The notes under the pieces: generated by a model | Databases searched by the model: none | What the model was told of the DNA's origin: nothing | What the model saw: the letters and a program-made list of their open reading frames with translations, nothing else | Assembly (NCBI GenBank): GCA_930367205.1 | Contig: OV884011.1 | Span: forward strand, 139,559,937-139,623,936 | Direction of reading: 5' to 3' | DNA length: 64,000 bases | Source of the DNA: Acanthosoma haemorrhoidale | Taxonomy: Eukaryota; Arthropoda; Insecta; Hemiptera; Acanthosomatidae | Part shown: positions 10,355-22,966 of the stretch, piece after piece | How the letters are laid out: every line of letters begins with the position of its first letter | Numbering within the stretch: position 1 is the stretch's first letter | Position numbers and translations under genes: made by a program

Positions 10355-12475
10355 GAAACTTCTTTGTTGTGCTAAAATTACAATCTGCCTTATTAGGCAA
10401 TAAGTGATTGTGATAAATGTTCTCATTCATACCATATTTACAATCTACATTCAGTCGCACATTCATACAGTATTTACAAGCAGTCCAGAGGCCTCCCAAA
10501 TCCACATGGATGTCACCTCCCTTTCATGCGAAAGAGGAAGTGGAGTCTTACGAAGGCCCCCATGCTCCTCCGTCAGCCGCGTCACCGGATACTAACCAGT
10601 GGAAGCTGACCAAGAGCGCGAGAGCCTTATACGCTCAGGACATGATTGGAAAAACTGGCCATTGCCAGGATTCCCACTGTCACATTTTGTTTCATTACCT
10701 TTGATCCGCCATTGGTTACACCAATGCTCGATCTCATCAAGGTGATTTTGAAGGTTATGGGATGCTATATCGGGGTCTGAATGGAATCACAAGACTGCAG
10801 TGTCATCTGCAAATGTGGCCAAGAACGTATTGGAGGTGGAGGGGACATCACCGGTGTATAGGTTATAGAGGATGGGACCTAGGGCACTGCCCTGTGGAAC
10901 AGTAGTTAGAATATTCTAAACCACAGCGGACTTGGAAGAAGCGGTTTGAAAGGTAGGACTGTAGGATGAGGAAAAGGGTCTGCGGTAAATATCTTTTTAG
11001 CATGTAAAGCAAACCTGATTCCAAACCCTGCCAAAAGCTTGAGCTATGTCCAGAAAGGCAGCAGTGCAATACTGTATGGTTTCAAGGGCTGAGGAGATGT
11101 GATCAACAACGCGAAGGCCTTGTTGAGCAGTGGAATGTCGTTGATGGAAACCAAACTGGTGTGTAGGAAAAAGGTTTTTGGATTCAACAATTGGAAGTAG
11201 ACGTTTTAATTTAGGAGTTTTTCAAATATTTTTGAGAGAATTGGGAGTAGGCAAATTGGATGGTAAGATGAGGCGTCATTAGGTGGTTTACCAGGTTTGG
11301 CGAATAGGACAATAACGGAATGTTTCCAGAGGAGAGGAAAGTATGTCATTTGGATAATGCAATTATAAATGTTAGTTAGGGAAATTATGGCTTTAGGAGG
11401 GAGTTGTTGGAGAATTTGAGGAGTAAGGAGATCATATCCAGGGGATTTTCGGCAAGGTAATTTTTCATAAGGTTTTTGTCCTCAGAGGGGTTAACGATTT
11501 TTGGTGGAAGTGAGAGAGGGGTAGGTGAAGTGAGGACATCTTTAACAGTTGTGCTATGAGTACGGTTTGATGAGAAAGGTGAGGAGGTGTGAAAGTTCGG
11601 GGAATTCTTCCAACCTATCTCTATTCGAAGCCGCCCAGGACCCATCATCACGACGGAATGGATGTAAAACAGGACAATTAAATATATAATATACTTTAGG
11701 ATTTTTTTATTTATATTCCACAGGGAGTTAACCCTGGTAGACAGAGGGGAGAGGTGGGAATTGAATGAATCGGAACGGAAGGATGCCGATTGCCGCTTTA
11801 CCAATCTGCAATACTACTTGTACTGATTTCCTTTTGAACGCAGATAGCAAATCACGTCCTCGTATATTTATGGATCTTGACCCTCAGTGCTGGTGCTTCG
11901 CCCATCCCCCACGCTAGGAAACGATGTCTGATGGAGTCTAGAAAGGAGATAAATTGGGAATCGGAAATGGGTTTATTGGGAGGGCGGTACACTGATGCTT
12001 GAGTAAAGGGGATAGTGAAGGTGCTGATTGGCACTTCAGTGGATTGAAGGAAATCATGTGCTACCAAAGGAACTATGTGATGGGAAGTCGGGTTAAGAAC
12101 AATGACAGCGGTACCTGCTTGTGCTCTTCCATCTGGGTGATCGATAAGTCTCGTACTGTCAAACAATAAATGGTTTTGTAATCGTAAGTCTTGTTTAAGT
12201 AATAAGAGCTACGTCAATGTTCTTGTCATGGAGTAGTGCTGTCATTTCGTTAGAGTGGGGGCGCATTCCAAAAGAGAATGGATAAGGAGTCGGAAGGATC
12301 CACTTATGGATTTTGTTTAGCGGGGATAAGGTAGGAGACAAGATTTGTAAGAACGGAAATGAGAGGGGTAATTAGGGTTCTGAACTCTGTAAGGAATGAT
12401 GTTAATAAGCTAGTGAGATCTGAATAGCTTGAAAGATGAGGAATATGCGAGATGTGGGGCTAAGGATGGGATTGG
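10355..12475 (-). mobile_element. broken Jockey-like LINE, near full span of ORF2 (F1-B)
   Basis: Read on the minus strand it runs from 12475, at the start of ORF2, through endonuclease pieces (11852-12166, with HPDGRAQAGTAVIV and VYRPPNKPISDSQF), a linker frame (11385-11804), RT palm and fingers (10720-11380) and a 3' UTR (10355-10690). A deletion of several hundred bases joins the RT palm directly to the 3' UTR, removing the ORF2 C-terminal part. Many frameshifts are present. The 3' UTR keeps a TGCCT-TATT-AGGCA stem-loop (10386-10399). No target duplication was identified. Confidence 0.85.
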
Positions 12476-13357
12476 GATAAAAAATATACCTAGATCAATT
12501 ATAAAGGAAATCGATTTCTCAGATATAGATATTAATAACTTTAAGGAAGCAATAACTTAAACTGAAAAAACTATAATCCGAGATGCTCGAGTATTCCCAT
12601 CAAATGATTTTAATTGATAAATGATGATTGATTTTAAAAAACACCAGGTATTTTTCAACTGAAATAGTTTACTCGAATTTATCTCGGTTACATGGCCCTT
12701 TTGATATGTTAATACAAACTAAGAATATGGGACTTTTTTATACGCGTTTATCTGTAAACGTTATTCTCCTCGGTTCATCATGGTGCAAGATTGGTTTCAT
12801 AAATAATTCAGGAATAGATGAATGGGGTTCGCTGCCCTTTGCCGAGAAAAAGGATTAATTGCTAGAAACTCCCTGTCCTAGTTGAATATGTAACACTGGA
12901 ATGCACAAAGAGCGTCCATAAAAAAAAAAAGAGCCCATCTCATTGCATAGTCTTTCTTCGAGTCTTTTTATCTTCAACTGTCAGCCTTTCTTGTCGATAA
13001 TATTCATATCATCTGTTCAGGCAATCACAAATTTTAAATGTTGACTATTTTGGTTTTCATTGTTTACATTCAAAACATTTATATAACGTTATAATAACGT
13101 TAGAAAATATGTTTGCCTTACAACGGGGAAAAACATTTTAATTTTAAATTTCGTCTGAACTGTTAAATGATGAAGTTGTTAAAATTGTGAGACAATGAAT
13201 GATTTTTAAGTTTTCCTTCAGTCAATGCGAGAATCCCAAATGTTACCCCCTAGGCATCCTCATTAATAATATGTACCATGAGTTGTGTTCTCAGCAGCAC
13301 AAAGGGGGAAGCTATTTTGCACGGAAGACGCACCAGCGATGCCAACAAATAAAACCT
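12476..13357. other. no gene seen
   Basis: AT-rich sequence between two LINE copies. The 76-residue frame at 12628-12858 has no recognisable features. An A run at about 12921-12931 is followed by unrelated sequence. Confidence 0.55.
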
Positions 13358-13971
13358 TGAATGGGGGACAGCAAAAAAGTCGACCGTCAAGCGTATCCTA
13401 TCCTTTCAATCAAAAGTCCTGAGAACAACAGTAAATGCCCCTTATTACGTCAGCAACAAACACTCCATTACGATCTCAATATACCTTACATTCTTGAATT
13501 TATCCCGTCCAAATTCATGAAATTCCATAGTAACCTATCCAACCACCCTAATCCCGTAGCCCAGTCATTGCACTGCACCACTCATCCCTATAATCCTCCT
13601 CGGAGACTGAAACGGCAGTGGCCTCGTGACCTGCTATAAGCGCGTGACAGTGGGAGTCCTGGCAATGGCCAGTTTCTCCAATCATGTCCTGAGCGTCTGT
13701 GGCTCTCGCGCTCTTGGTCAGCCTCCACTGGCTAGCATCCGGTGACGCGGCCGACGGAGGAGCGTGGGGGACTTCCCAAGACTCCGCTTTCTCTTCGCAT
13801 GTGGATTTGGGAGGTCTCTGGGCTGTCTGTAAATATTGTGTGAATGAGCGAGTGAATGATGAACTGTAAATATGGTATGAATGAGAGCATTTATCTTATT
13901 ACTTATTGCCTTATAAAAGGCAGATTGTAATTATAGCACAATAAAGGAGTATACAAATAATAAAAAAAAAA
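13358..13971 (+). mobile_element. 5'-truncated Jockey-like LINE 3' end with poly-A (F1-C)
   Basis: The copy starts abruptly in the ORF2 C-terminal region (GDSKKVDRQ, then LHYDLNIPYILEFIPSKF, ending RRLKRQWPRDLL at 13636) and continues through the 3' UTR to AATAAAGG and a terminal A run (about 13961-13971). This is a typical product of incomplete reverse transcription from the 3' end. It abuts the truncated Gypsy LTR at 13972. The UTR holds a TGCCT-TATAAA-AGGCA stem-loop (13907-13922). Confidence 0.87.
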
Positions 13972-14169
13972 ATAGTACCTGCTACCGGTAGCGGGTGTCC
14001 CAGCTCTTACAACTTATTGGCTTGCAGTTGCGTCTTTATTGTTTACAACATTTAGAATGATTTATGGTTTGGTAATGTTATTTACATTTGTTTAAATTAA
14101 TTTACAATATATATAGAATAGATCATAGGGTGATTTCTCTTATTTAGTTAGCGATCATAGATAGCTACA

Positions 14170-14185
14170 CAAGCTCCCCCAAATT
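14170..14185 (-). promoter_or_regulatory. polypurine tract before 3' LTR
   Basis: The minus strand reads TTTGGGGGAGCTTG immediately followed by TGTAGC, the LTR start. A purine run at this position primes plus-strand DNA synthesis in LTR elements. The last four bases (CTTG) are not all purine, so the tract is slightly decayed. Confidence 0.6.
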
Positions 14186-14240
14186 AACCTATACTCGATG
14201 AAGTTTTGACAGTTCTTTTAGTTTGTTTATATTTTTACCG

Positions 14241-14495
14241 TCACGCTACCGAACTTCTTGTGCAGAGGCATGGTGGTGGAGTGTTTCCTACTTCCTCTGG
14301 TGCACCTGGTTCAGGTATATTTTCGGCGGTATTTTTTGTATGTTCGCTCAGCGACGCTGCACCCCAGGTGCACTCCTTGATCACGCTTCGCAGGCCGAGC
14401 AGGACTGCTGGCAGACTTTGCGTCCACTGACAGTGTTTAAGCGAGCGGTGCCTTATCTTTACCATCTGATTTTCCCCAAGAATGACACAGGCCAA
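14241..14495 (-). pseudogene. Ty3/Gypsy-like integrase C-terminal fragment
   Basis: The minus frame contains HRSLKHC, then W, then SLPAVLLGLRS and IKE, the signature found near the end of the integrase catalytic core of Gypsy elements (HR.LK.AL, W...LP.VLLGLR...K). Just after this the normal S.AEL.YG continuation is found in another frame (LGCSVAERTY), so there is a frameshift at about 14375. The upstream catalytic D,D,E part is absent. It would have joined element cDNA to host DNA; this copy cannot. Confidence 0.72.
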
Positions 14496-14520
14496 GTATG
14501 GTCGATTTCGATGAGTGGTT

Positions 14521-15824
14521 CGATACTTTAAGAAATAAATAAATAGAATCTGACCAATAAAGCCTACTTACTCCAAGTTGAGCTGGTTACTGCCATCAGC
14601 CCCATTACGTATAATTAAAATTAAAAGCATGGGAAGCAAGCAACCCAGAAACTAGTAGACTATGTCTATACAGTTATTTTGGATTTTCGCCAGCCTGGAT
14701 GGCACATTGAAATTATAAATGTTAAATAAAAATAAATTTACATGTTCCTTCGCAGTATTTAATAAATAAATAGATTCCTGCAATTGTATAAAGTTAGAGA
14801 GAGACCTTAACGTCTTGATTATATACTGTTAATAAATATATATAACGTTAATAATATATACTGTTTATGGTAATCTTGGTGTAATGCTTGGACCCTAATT
14901 ACAAAAAGTCATTAAAAATAAAAAAAAAATAGTTTTTACTGCCTTCATTACGATCATTACCTTAAGCCATAGAGACCTTTAAGCCTGATGAAGATGACAT
15001 TATCAATAATATATATTTTTTAGGTTTATTCGTTAGTTTAAAATGTGCCTCGCGAAAATGAAACAGTAAGGACTTACTAATGAATGCAGTCTGCTAGATA
15101 AAGCGTGAAGAATATTATTTGATAAGGTACCCATGAGGTGGCAGCGGATAAAGTCATCATTTATCTGGCAGATGATGGTCGTTCATCACGACTGGGACAG
15201 TTCCTAGCTTCCGTTGAACTCGACTGTCCTATTATGATTGGGTCGTTTGTTATGAATTCGTTTTAGCAATAGCAAATAAAGTGTACCGCAAATCCAACCT
15301 TATGCCGCTATGGAGCATTTAGTACCAGCCCTATTGTCTTCATTACAGTATAATGATTGTTTTATTATAATTAAACAAGAATGAAATGTCTTAAGTTCTC
15401 AAAAATAATAATAAAACTCAGCAGTGGAGCACGGGGTATTGATTATTAGACTTCTTGATGATGATAGATGGTCTCCTTTAAAAGAGTCTTGATGACTATC
15501 AAATCATTTAGAAGGAAGTTTAAAAAGAGATTAAATTTTGAAATACTTCAGAGTGCACCTCTTCTGATCTACAAATTTTATATATGTATATAATTTTTTC
15601 TTTGTTCAGATTTTTCGGTTTGCATTTACTTGCTGTAAAAATGTTACTATCGATCTTAACTATCATAGAAAAAATTAATACTATCAAAGACCAAATTTAC
15701 CAAATTTAAAGAATCTAACTCACTACGATTTTTCTACGATGGTTAAAGATACATCAATAATAATACCTTTATTATCCTTGGACTATGTTTGTCCTTTAAG
15801 ATCAAATTTTATAGTTACATAAAA
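14521..15824. other. AT-rich, no gene seen
   Basis: Long AT-rich stretch with several A runs and TA repeats around 14815-14865. Nothing in either strand resembles a known family. Confidence 0.6.
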
Positions 15825-15826
15825 TA

Positions 15827-16709
15827 CTGGGTTGGCAAGAAAGTGATTTCGGTTTGCACCAGTAGATAGCGTTATGTTTGTTTCGTTATTCTTTTGTCAA
15901 TGATAGAATTTTAATCTTTTGAGATTTTGTAGTCGATACCTTTAGGTTGTTATAGAAAGAAATTCCGTGTAATTTTTTTTACAACTGTCAGTTTACGGCC
16001 AGTTTTAACATGGAGTGCAAAAATAAGCCTTTTCGACACATTTAACTTTTTTATTTTCATAAAGGCAAGGGAGTGGCTGAGGCTCACAAAGAGATATTTG
16101 AATTTCATGGTGTTGATTTTTTATCAGAACGCACGTGTCAGAATTGGTTTAAAAAATTTCGTTCTGGAGATTTTTCATAGAAAGATGACCAACGCTCTGG
16201 TCGACCATGAAAGCTATAATTGAATCGTCATATAACTGTGCGAGAGATTGCCAAACAATTATATATATTACACACAACATTTGAAAATCAAATAGGGCAT
16301 CTTGGACTAGTTAAAAAGCTCGATATTGGGTTCCGCCATGGCAATGCGAGGTCTCACAGATTTTTAGCAACACGTACGAAACTATTGGAGCTTGGTAGGG
16401 AAGTGAAGTCGCATCCTCCATACAGCCCCGAACTTGCACCATCGGATAATCATTTACTTCGAAGTTTACAAAACTTCTTAAATGGTAAACATTTCAGTAA
16501 TAACGATGACCTCAAATCGCACTTGGTTCAGTTTCTTGCTGATAAGGACCAGAAAATCTATGAGCGCGGGATCATGAAGTTACCAAGATGGCAATATGTC
16601 ATCGAAAAGAATGGAAGATATTTGACTGATTAAAGTTAATTTTTAGTATAGAAAAAATTGAGTTTTATTTCACACTAAAAAACCGAAATTACTTTCTTGC
16701 CAACCTCAA
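15827..16709 (+). mobile_element. mariner transposon, internally deleted, with TIRs and TA target
   Basis: The terminal inverted repeats share GGTTGGCAAGAAAGT followed by ATTTCGGTTT and are flanked by TA at 15825-15826 and 16710-16711, the mariner target duplication. At 883 bp it is about 400 bp shorter than the usual ~1.3 kb because part of the transposase gene is missing. The TIR and transposase style resemble mellifera-type mariners. It is non-autonomous but could in principle be mobilised in trans, as both ends are well kept. Confidence 0.93.
16010..16633 (+). pseudogene. mariner transposase pseudogene
   Basis: The ATG at 16010 begins MECKNKPFRHI. A frame break leads into the N-terminal DNA-binding half (AEAHKEIFEFHG, SERTCQNWFKKFRSGDFS), interrupted by stops at about 16178 and 16207. 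The frame from 16220 has LGLVKKLDIG joined by deletion to NARSHRFLATRTKLLELG. Then come HPPYSPELAPSD and the C-terminal NGKHFSN, DKDQKIYERGIMKLP and VIEKNGRYL. A normal protein is about 345 aa. The first catalytic Asp region is deleted, the second Asp (usually HDNARPH) reads HGNARSH, and the third Asp (APSD) is kept, so the DD34D triad is gone. Confidence 0.92.
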
Positions 16710-16711
16710 TA

Positions 16712-19700
16712 AATTAATTACTTGCAGTATTAGGTCCTTCTAATTTTAAAATCAATATAAAATAACATATTGAAATAATTAAATAATAATAACAAAAAAA
16801 GAAAAGGTATGCACAAAGAATGAAACTTAAATGTAATGAATATGAACAATAGAATATTAATTAAAGATAGGTCCCATGTGTAATTAATATTTGGTGATGA
16901 GGTGGATGTGTGTGAAGTGACCGTAAGCTATTCTTACTAATTAATAATGCTCCAGTGTTTATGAGTTAATGCCCCTCTCTTCCAACCATAACGAGCTCAT
17001 TCAGTCGTTAGTTGAGTTTTTTATACTACACAGACTTGATTTTCAACCTTACTCTTCCTAAGATTTGGCTGCATCTGTATTAATCATAAGCTCAATAACT
17101 GCTTTACTTGCTTACTTGGTTGGCTTTAAGACCATTAAGGACTAAAAAAGAATCTTCATCAATATTAGCCATATACCTCTTTTTTGCACTGAGCTATGCA
17201 TGATAACTGTTTGACATACTGCATAAGCGGTCTTCACCAATCACTGTGGCCTTCTGGAACCTTCGTTAAAATATTTTTTATTGATAAGAACGATCTAGCC
17301 TCCCGGTAGTATCAAGCACCATTACCTCATTCCTGCCAGGTCTGTAAGAACTCTCACCTCTCTATCATGTAGCATTCTCTATTCTCCTGGGCTAGCGTCC
17401 TTCACTGGGCCGATAATTCTTCACAAGATTCTATTTTCAAATGCATGATACTGGGTGGTTCATTCCCTAATCAGTAGAGTAAGTGCAAAATATTCTTTTT
17501 TGCTCAATGGATCAACTTTCCGGAGATCAATCCATATGTTTTTAATTCCTTGTTACTGTTGCTACACTAAGTTGTGTTTATGAAACCCCAATAACGTAAC
17601 AGGAGAAAGCAAACTGAACTCAAAATCAGTCACACTGCCTAGGCAAGGGTGATTATATCGAAACCCTCATGCTTAATCGAAAACCATAAGATTCGTTTAG
17701 TATATTGTAATGTTTTTTTTAATGTTTGTATATGAAAGTTATTTAGATAGATAAAATAGAATAAGATGGGTCAATAGAAACAAAGAATGATAAGAACAAG
17801 GAGGAAAGAAATGAAAAAATGGTAGGTATAGTGGATAGTGTGAATTCTAAGATGCGAGATAGGTTTGTAAGAAAACAGAACAGAACCGCGACTTACGTTG
17901 TTGAATCAGAGAAGCTTCTTTGACTACCAGGCTAACTAAAATCCCTCGCCGTTCAAGACAGTTAGGTTTATACATCCATGTTTTCCAAGTGAAATCTATT
18001 TTCTTGGGTATTTAATGCTAAGCATAGTTACGGTTAAATTATATTAAAGTCCGAGTGTTTGTGTGTCAGAACCCAGCCTGATTTTTAATTTTTAAAATAG
18101 CGAATTCATAAATAAATTAATGATTAAGAAATCTCTTATTATTATTTCTTGGTAACAAAGACATTACTTGTTTTCCCACGTTTAGAAGTAATTTTGAGAA
18201 ATTGATATAATTTGTGCCACATTGGGTCACCACGTGTTGATTGACTTACAGCCCTAAGAGGTTAAAGAGCTTAAGTAAAGGATTCAAATAAGGGTTTTCA
18301 TATCAAGTAAATTCATTATTAATATCCTAACTATTAAAATCACTATAATATACACATATATAAACATATACCAACGAAATTGGTCCCTGAATAATCTTAA
18401 GTAAAGTAGAAGACAAATATACATTATAGTTTATATTAATGACAAAGCACTCAAACTCTTTATTACAGAAACTTTAATAATGGATATATTAATAATAGAT
18501 TTAATAATATATACTGTAATTACAATCTTCGGATTATCATTAGAGAGTTCGTTCAATTTAACTTAATATATTTATTACCCGGAAACAGAACACTATTTAT
18601 AGTGATACGTTGTATGTATGTCCAATCACAAAAAATATATAATGGAGCGGGACCAATCTCTACTAAACTAAAGGCTTCTTTATAAATACAAAAAGATACC
18701 CTTTTACTTTATGCAAAAAAAAATTACAGTGGATCTACGTAGATTTCCTTATGTATTCACCTTATCTATAATTAGAGTCATCATGAAAACAACTATATAA
18801 ATTATATACTTAATATTAACAATAAAACTCAAAAAGGAAAACATGTCTGAGCCAACCTCTTATATTCCTGGAACCGAAATGTTCTACATGTGTCTAGGAC
18901 AAAAGAAATATGCACTCGTTTCCTCAACACCCAAAAGGTGGCGTTAGTTCATATTCCCGCCTTTGCAGCATGGACTCGTTTACCGTGAGTTTTGTATCAT
19001 GACTTATTCTGGTTTACTTACTCCTTCTATAATAAGTACCCTGTCACTTCCTCAGCTTCATTGACTTTCTTTCTAAGTACAACAATACATATAACTACAT
19101 ATATGTCGACTTATGCAAAATAAGGAATCTTGATGCTTAATTGGCTTCCACTTCTGAATTCACAGCCTCTCTTCAGTATTAGCCAGAGGCTTCGAATTTT
19201 GTCGAGAGGATTAAATTTCATTAGGATAATAGCTTTACTTTTTTTATTTTATTTATTTGTAATGTATAAGACGTCTCCAAGATAAATTATGAAAGAAAAG
19301 CATTATGCTGGCACCTGGACGTACAGCCATTGATGCAGCGGCAAACTGAATGTGATTTACTTTCCCCGCCTATTCAATCATTTCTATTCCAGGGAATTTT
19401 TATCCCTCAATCCCATTTGAGGATTACCGTGGGTCGAGGATTACCGCTGGGTATTACCCGGTCTCCTGGGGGCATTCACATGGGGGCTCGCTCGAAGGGG
19501 GAGGGGGGTTAACTTGCAAAAAAAATTTTTATTGAAATACACTACGTTTTAATGGGGAGTGGTAACTAAGCAATACATAGGATCAACTCTAAAAATACGG
19601 TATGGTCACAGCTGATTTTACATTTACCTCCCCCCCGAGCAGTGAACTGCTGATCCTCCGTATAAATAGAACATAAAAACATACTACATAATTTTTTTAT

Positions 19701-19985
19701 GACTTGATTGGGTTTGAAAGGAAGGGTCGTGATGGAAAACAATAAAAAAATAAATAAGGACATTGTTACTTCGTTTTTACAAGCTTTTCGATCCACTGGT
19801 GTATTATTGAGTCGGTGGAAAAGTAACAAGCTCTATCTCGTTTCTGATATTCTCATCTCCATATAGAGTGGAAGTAGCTGGTAATATTTTTTATCGTTTA
19901 ATCCTCCATGTACCTTATGGATCGCCATATTTAATTTAGTTGAGTGGCAAATGAGAGAAAAAAACCTTTCCAGTCTTGGGTTTTG
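16712..19985. other. no gene seen; GC-richer patch 19310-19515
   Basis: Over 3 kb of mostly AT-rich sequence with no recognised element. The patch at about 19310-19515 is GC-rich and ends in G runs (GGGGGAGGGGGG). Its 60-residue frame has no family signature. It may be the remains of an unidentified element. Confidence 0.55.
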
Positions 19986-19990
19986 GACGG

Positions 19991-20680
19991 TGTAGTGACC
20001 CTAACTACATAAGTGTTAAATCCCCCTATACTCTGGTGCATATATAATGTATTGTAATTAGATCTAAAACATGGTAAAAGCTTTTTCTAGCATAAACGCA
20101 TGGGCCGGGAGTCGTAACAGGTCAGGTAACAGCAGGTGCACTGGCTTAAAAGCTACCTGGCCGTCATAAAACAGACCCGGTAGACCTAGGGGCGCCTCTC
20201 ATAAGCCTTAATGGGTGCGTCCTTAGCAGGCCATAAACTAAGCTCCCCTGGTCTCCGGTCACGCGCCTTGTGACAGAGGTGCAGGTGTGCCATCATAAAC
20301 ATACCCCTTTCAGGTCAGGCCCCGCCTTCCGGTAGGAAGGGGGGATAATATTTAAACCAGGGGGTTTCGCCCTGTAGGCCTACTCTCTCTGCAGCACCTC
20401 TGAGCCTGTCACCCTGTCACTCAGCCTCTTAACAGACCCTCTGGGGCCTTGTACCTGTTACGCTGCCGGGCCCCCGCTCGAACTCTGAACATGTCTTATT
20501 CTTTATGAAACCTCTGTACCTCTTATTTTGAACATAGTGCATTGTCGGGGCACATCCCTATCATAAAATAGAGTCAGATATTACCGCCGTCCTGGAACGA
20601 TTGTCCAGGTTATTAACTCAAACAATTCGCACTTGTCACCAGGGCTAGGTGATCAGGCACCTCCTAGTGACAACCCGAAA
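19991..20680 (+). mobile_element. solo LTR, Gypsy-type family (copy G2)
   Basis: Starts TGTAGTGACCCTAAC and ends CAACCCGAAA, where the family end is CCCGACA (one change at the terminus). GACGG precedes (19986-19990) and follows (20681-20685), a perfect 5-bp target duplication. At 690 bp it is the shortest member. It shares a middle module with the copies at 27202 and 30741 (CCTATACTCTGGTGCATATA, then GCTGCCGGGCCCC). Confidence 0.9.
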
Positions 20681-20685
20681 GACGG

Positions 20686-22287
20686 AAAATCTTAATAGTT
20701 TTTAAATTAATTAATCTTAACAATATTTAAATAGAAGCTCTCACGTCTCTCTACAACCTTTTTCATACAAACTAACATAGTGGAGAGACTGAGGAGTTCT
20801 TTGTAATTTAAAAAATGAACTATCTTGTATACAATGAATAAAAATCAAGAGAAACTCGCTTGACTTGTTGTGATTTGTTAAAAACTTAATTAATTTGCTA
20901 AAGAAAGACTTTTTTTTTTTATTTATAAAAATTATTTAACTCTTTTGTTATTTACGGAGCCCCATCAAGCGACATCACTTCGAAATCTTAACGGAGACAT
21001 ATCTATCTTTACACCTTAACATAGAAAAACAAAAATAACTAAATAAAACTTATTTATTCATCTCAGTACTCTTAGTTAAGTGTTAATGACTTACTAATTA
21101 CTTTTATATATGACTTACTAATTACTTTTATATATGACTTACTCTCACTGTCGAACTGCTTACTTAAGCATATCCGGACCTACAGCGCATAAACGTTTGA
21201 ATACCTAGACGATACAGAATTTCCAATCCAAAGTTCATAGTTAGATTGATAGGAATCAAAAGACACACAAGATTATAATTTTCCTTACTTCAAAGAAATA
21301 ATGAATGAAATGTTTACCAGAGACTGATCTACAACGTGTCTACTAATCAAGAACTTACGCCTAAGAACAACCAACTTAAACCTTCCAGATGTCTTAAAAG
21401 AAAACGGCCACTGACTTACAGACTCATTTGAAAAGAAGTAAAACTGCAACCAGGTATGCTGGCAGATTTGTTAAATCCAATTTTTTATGATTAATTATTG
21501 TAGAATGTTAATATAATTTAAAACTTTTGCATCTTTTGGTTAAAACATTTTAGTCAAAGTAAATCGCCTTTTCAATAAATGCCAAATTTAGTAAATAACT
21601 ACAACGTTTATATTAATTAATGCAATAAAATCGACTTGGAACAAATTAAATACGCTATTTAATTTTTTTTTCTGTATACCTTTGAAATTAGTTTCGCGTT
21701 GGCATCTTCAATGTGTCGTTAGTCTTAGAAAAAATACAAACTTAAATATCTCCTGAACTGGGCTATAAGAAATCTTAATAGTTAGAAAATGGTCTCAACA
21801 TATTTCAGTTATAATTTTTTTAAATTATAGGTGTTGTGCAATGTTCATTTAAAATCAGAATAGTTATTATCATAATAATATAGACAGATATACGAAGTAC
21901 GATCACCCTAAATAAAAGTAGAGCTTCTACCTTTGAATAATTTTGTTTTTCAGCGGTGGTAGCTTCTCTAGACAGTGTGTGATGTGTGATTTCCATTAAT
22001 TTGTCGTCATTTTAATGCATGGGTGCTTAGTGATTGAGGCTTGTGTTGAATAGTTTCAGCTCAACTTGCCAGGATCGGAAGAAAAAACCATTATTCATCA
22101 TAAACCACTCTTCTTCACCACTTTGAGCATAAACGATTTTTTTTTATAACTGATTTTTTTTTTAAATTGTGACAACAGCTTCATCTTATCTTTGTACCGA
22201 GCTTCAGTAGTAACACTCTCAACAAAATAAAAACATTTCATACTTGCTCAAAAGGAAGGCAAAAGCATAAAATAAATGATAGATACA
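20686..22287. other. no gene seen
   Basis: AT-rich sequence with a short tandem repeat (listed separately) and no recognisable coding frame. Confidence 0.55.
21087..21142. repeat. 24-bp tandem repeat, about 2.3 units
   Basis: Two identical 24-bp units (21087-21110 and 21111-21134), each beginning TGACTTACTAATTAC, are followed by a partial third unit (TGACTTACT). Such an array usually arises by slippage. Confidence 0.9.
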
Positions 22288-22810
22288 TTTTTTTTTTAAA
22301 TATAATAATATTCTTTATTGTGCTAAAATTACAATTTGCCTTATTAGGCAATAGGTAATTGAGATAAATGTTCTCATTCATACCATATTTACAATTCATC
22401 ATTCACTCGCTCATTCATACAATATTTACAAAAAGTCCCCCACCCTGGCCATTGCCAGGTCTCCGTTTTAGTCTTCGAGGAGGATTATAGGGATGAGTGG
22501 TGCGGTGCAATGACTGTGCTAGGGAATTAGGGTGGTTAGATAGGCTACTATGGAAGTTCATGTACCTGGAAGTGATGAGTTCAAGAATGTAGGGTATGTT
22601 AAGATCGTTTTTTAAGGGTTTTGTTGCTGACATAATAAAGGGCATTTACTATTGTTCTCAGGACTTTTGATTGAAAGGATTGGATACGCTTGAAGTTCGA
22701 CTTTTTATCTGACCCCCATAGCTCTATTCCGTAAGTCCAGATTGGCTTAAATATAACTTTGTAGATTAGTAATTTATTTTCTATTGAGAGATGGGATGTC
22801 CTTTGAAGAG
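22288..22810 (-). mobile_element. Jockey-like LINE 3' end, 5'-truncated (F1-D)
   Basis: Minus-strand copy with its poly-A tail as a T run at 22288-22297, a 3' UTR with a TGCCT-TATT-AGGCA stem-loop (22337-22350), and the ORF2 C-terminal part (KPLKNDLNIPYILELITSRYM, with HPN.LAQSLH and PPRRLKR). A deletion in the UTR removes the block present in other copies between the tail region and the ORF2 stop, and the usual WPRDLL ending is lost. Homology stops at about 22810. Confidence 0.85.
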
Positions 22811-22966
22811 TGGGGAGTCCGCAAAGCCCTCATAGCACCGTAGCCAGGTGCTAGCGTCGGAGGCTCTTAAATAAGTTACGTGCGTTCGCGCGGCTCCCAC
22901 TTGCCATATATTTTTTATTTATAAAAAAATACTGAATAATTCAGAAAAATACTGCTGATGAAACAT

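Larger units (their letters stand above)
13972..14520 (-). mobile_element. Gypsy-type element fragment: integrase end, PPT, partial 3' LTR (G6)
   Basis: On the minus strand this runs from an integrase remnant (14495-14241) to a short spacer, a purine tract (GGGGGAG, 14174-14180) and an LTR that starts TGTAGCTATC at 14169 and is cut off at 13972 by the F1-C LINE. The LTR portion matches the first part of the solo LTRs at 4310 and 51079. This fragment is what ties that solo-LTR family to Ty3/Gypsy-type retrotransposons. Confidence 0.78.
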
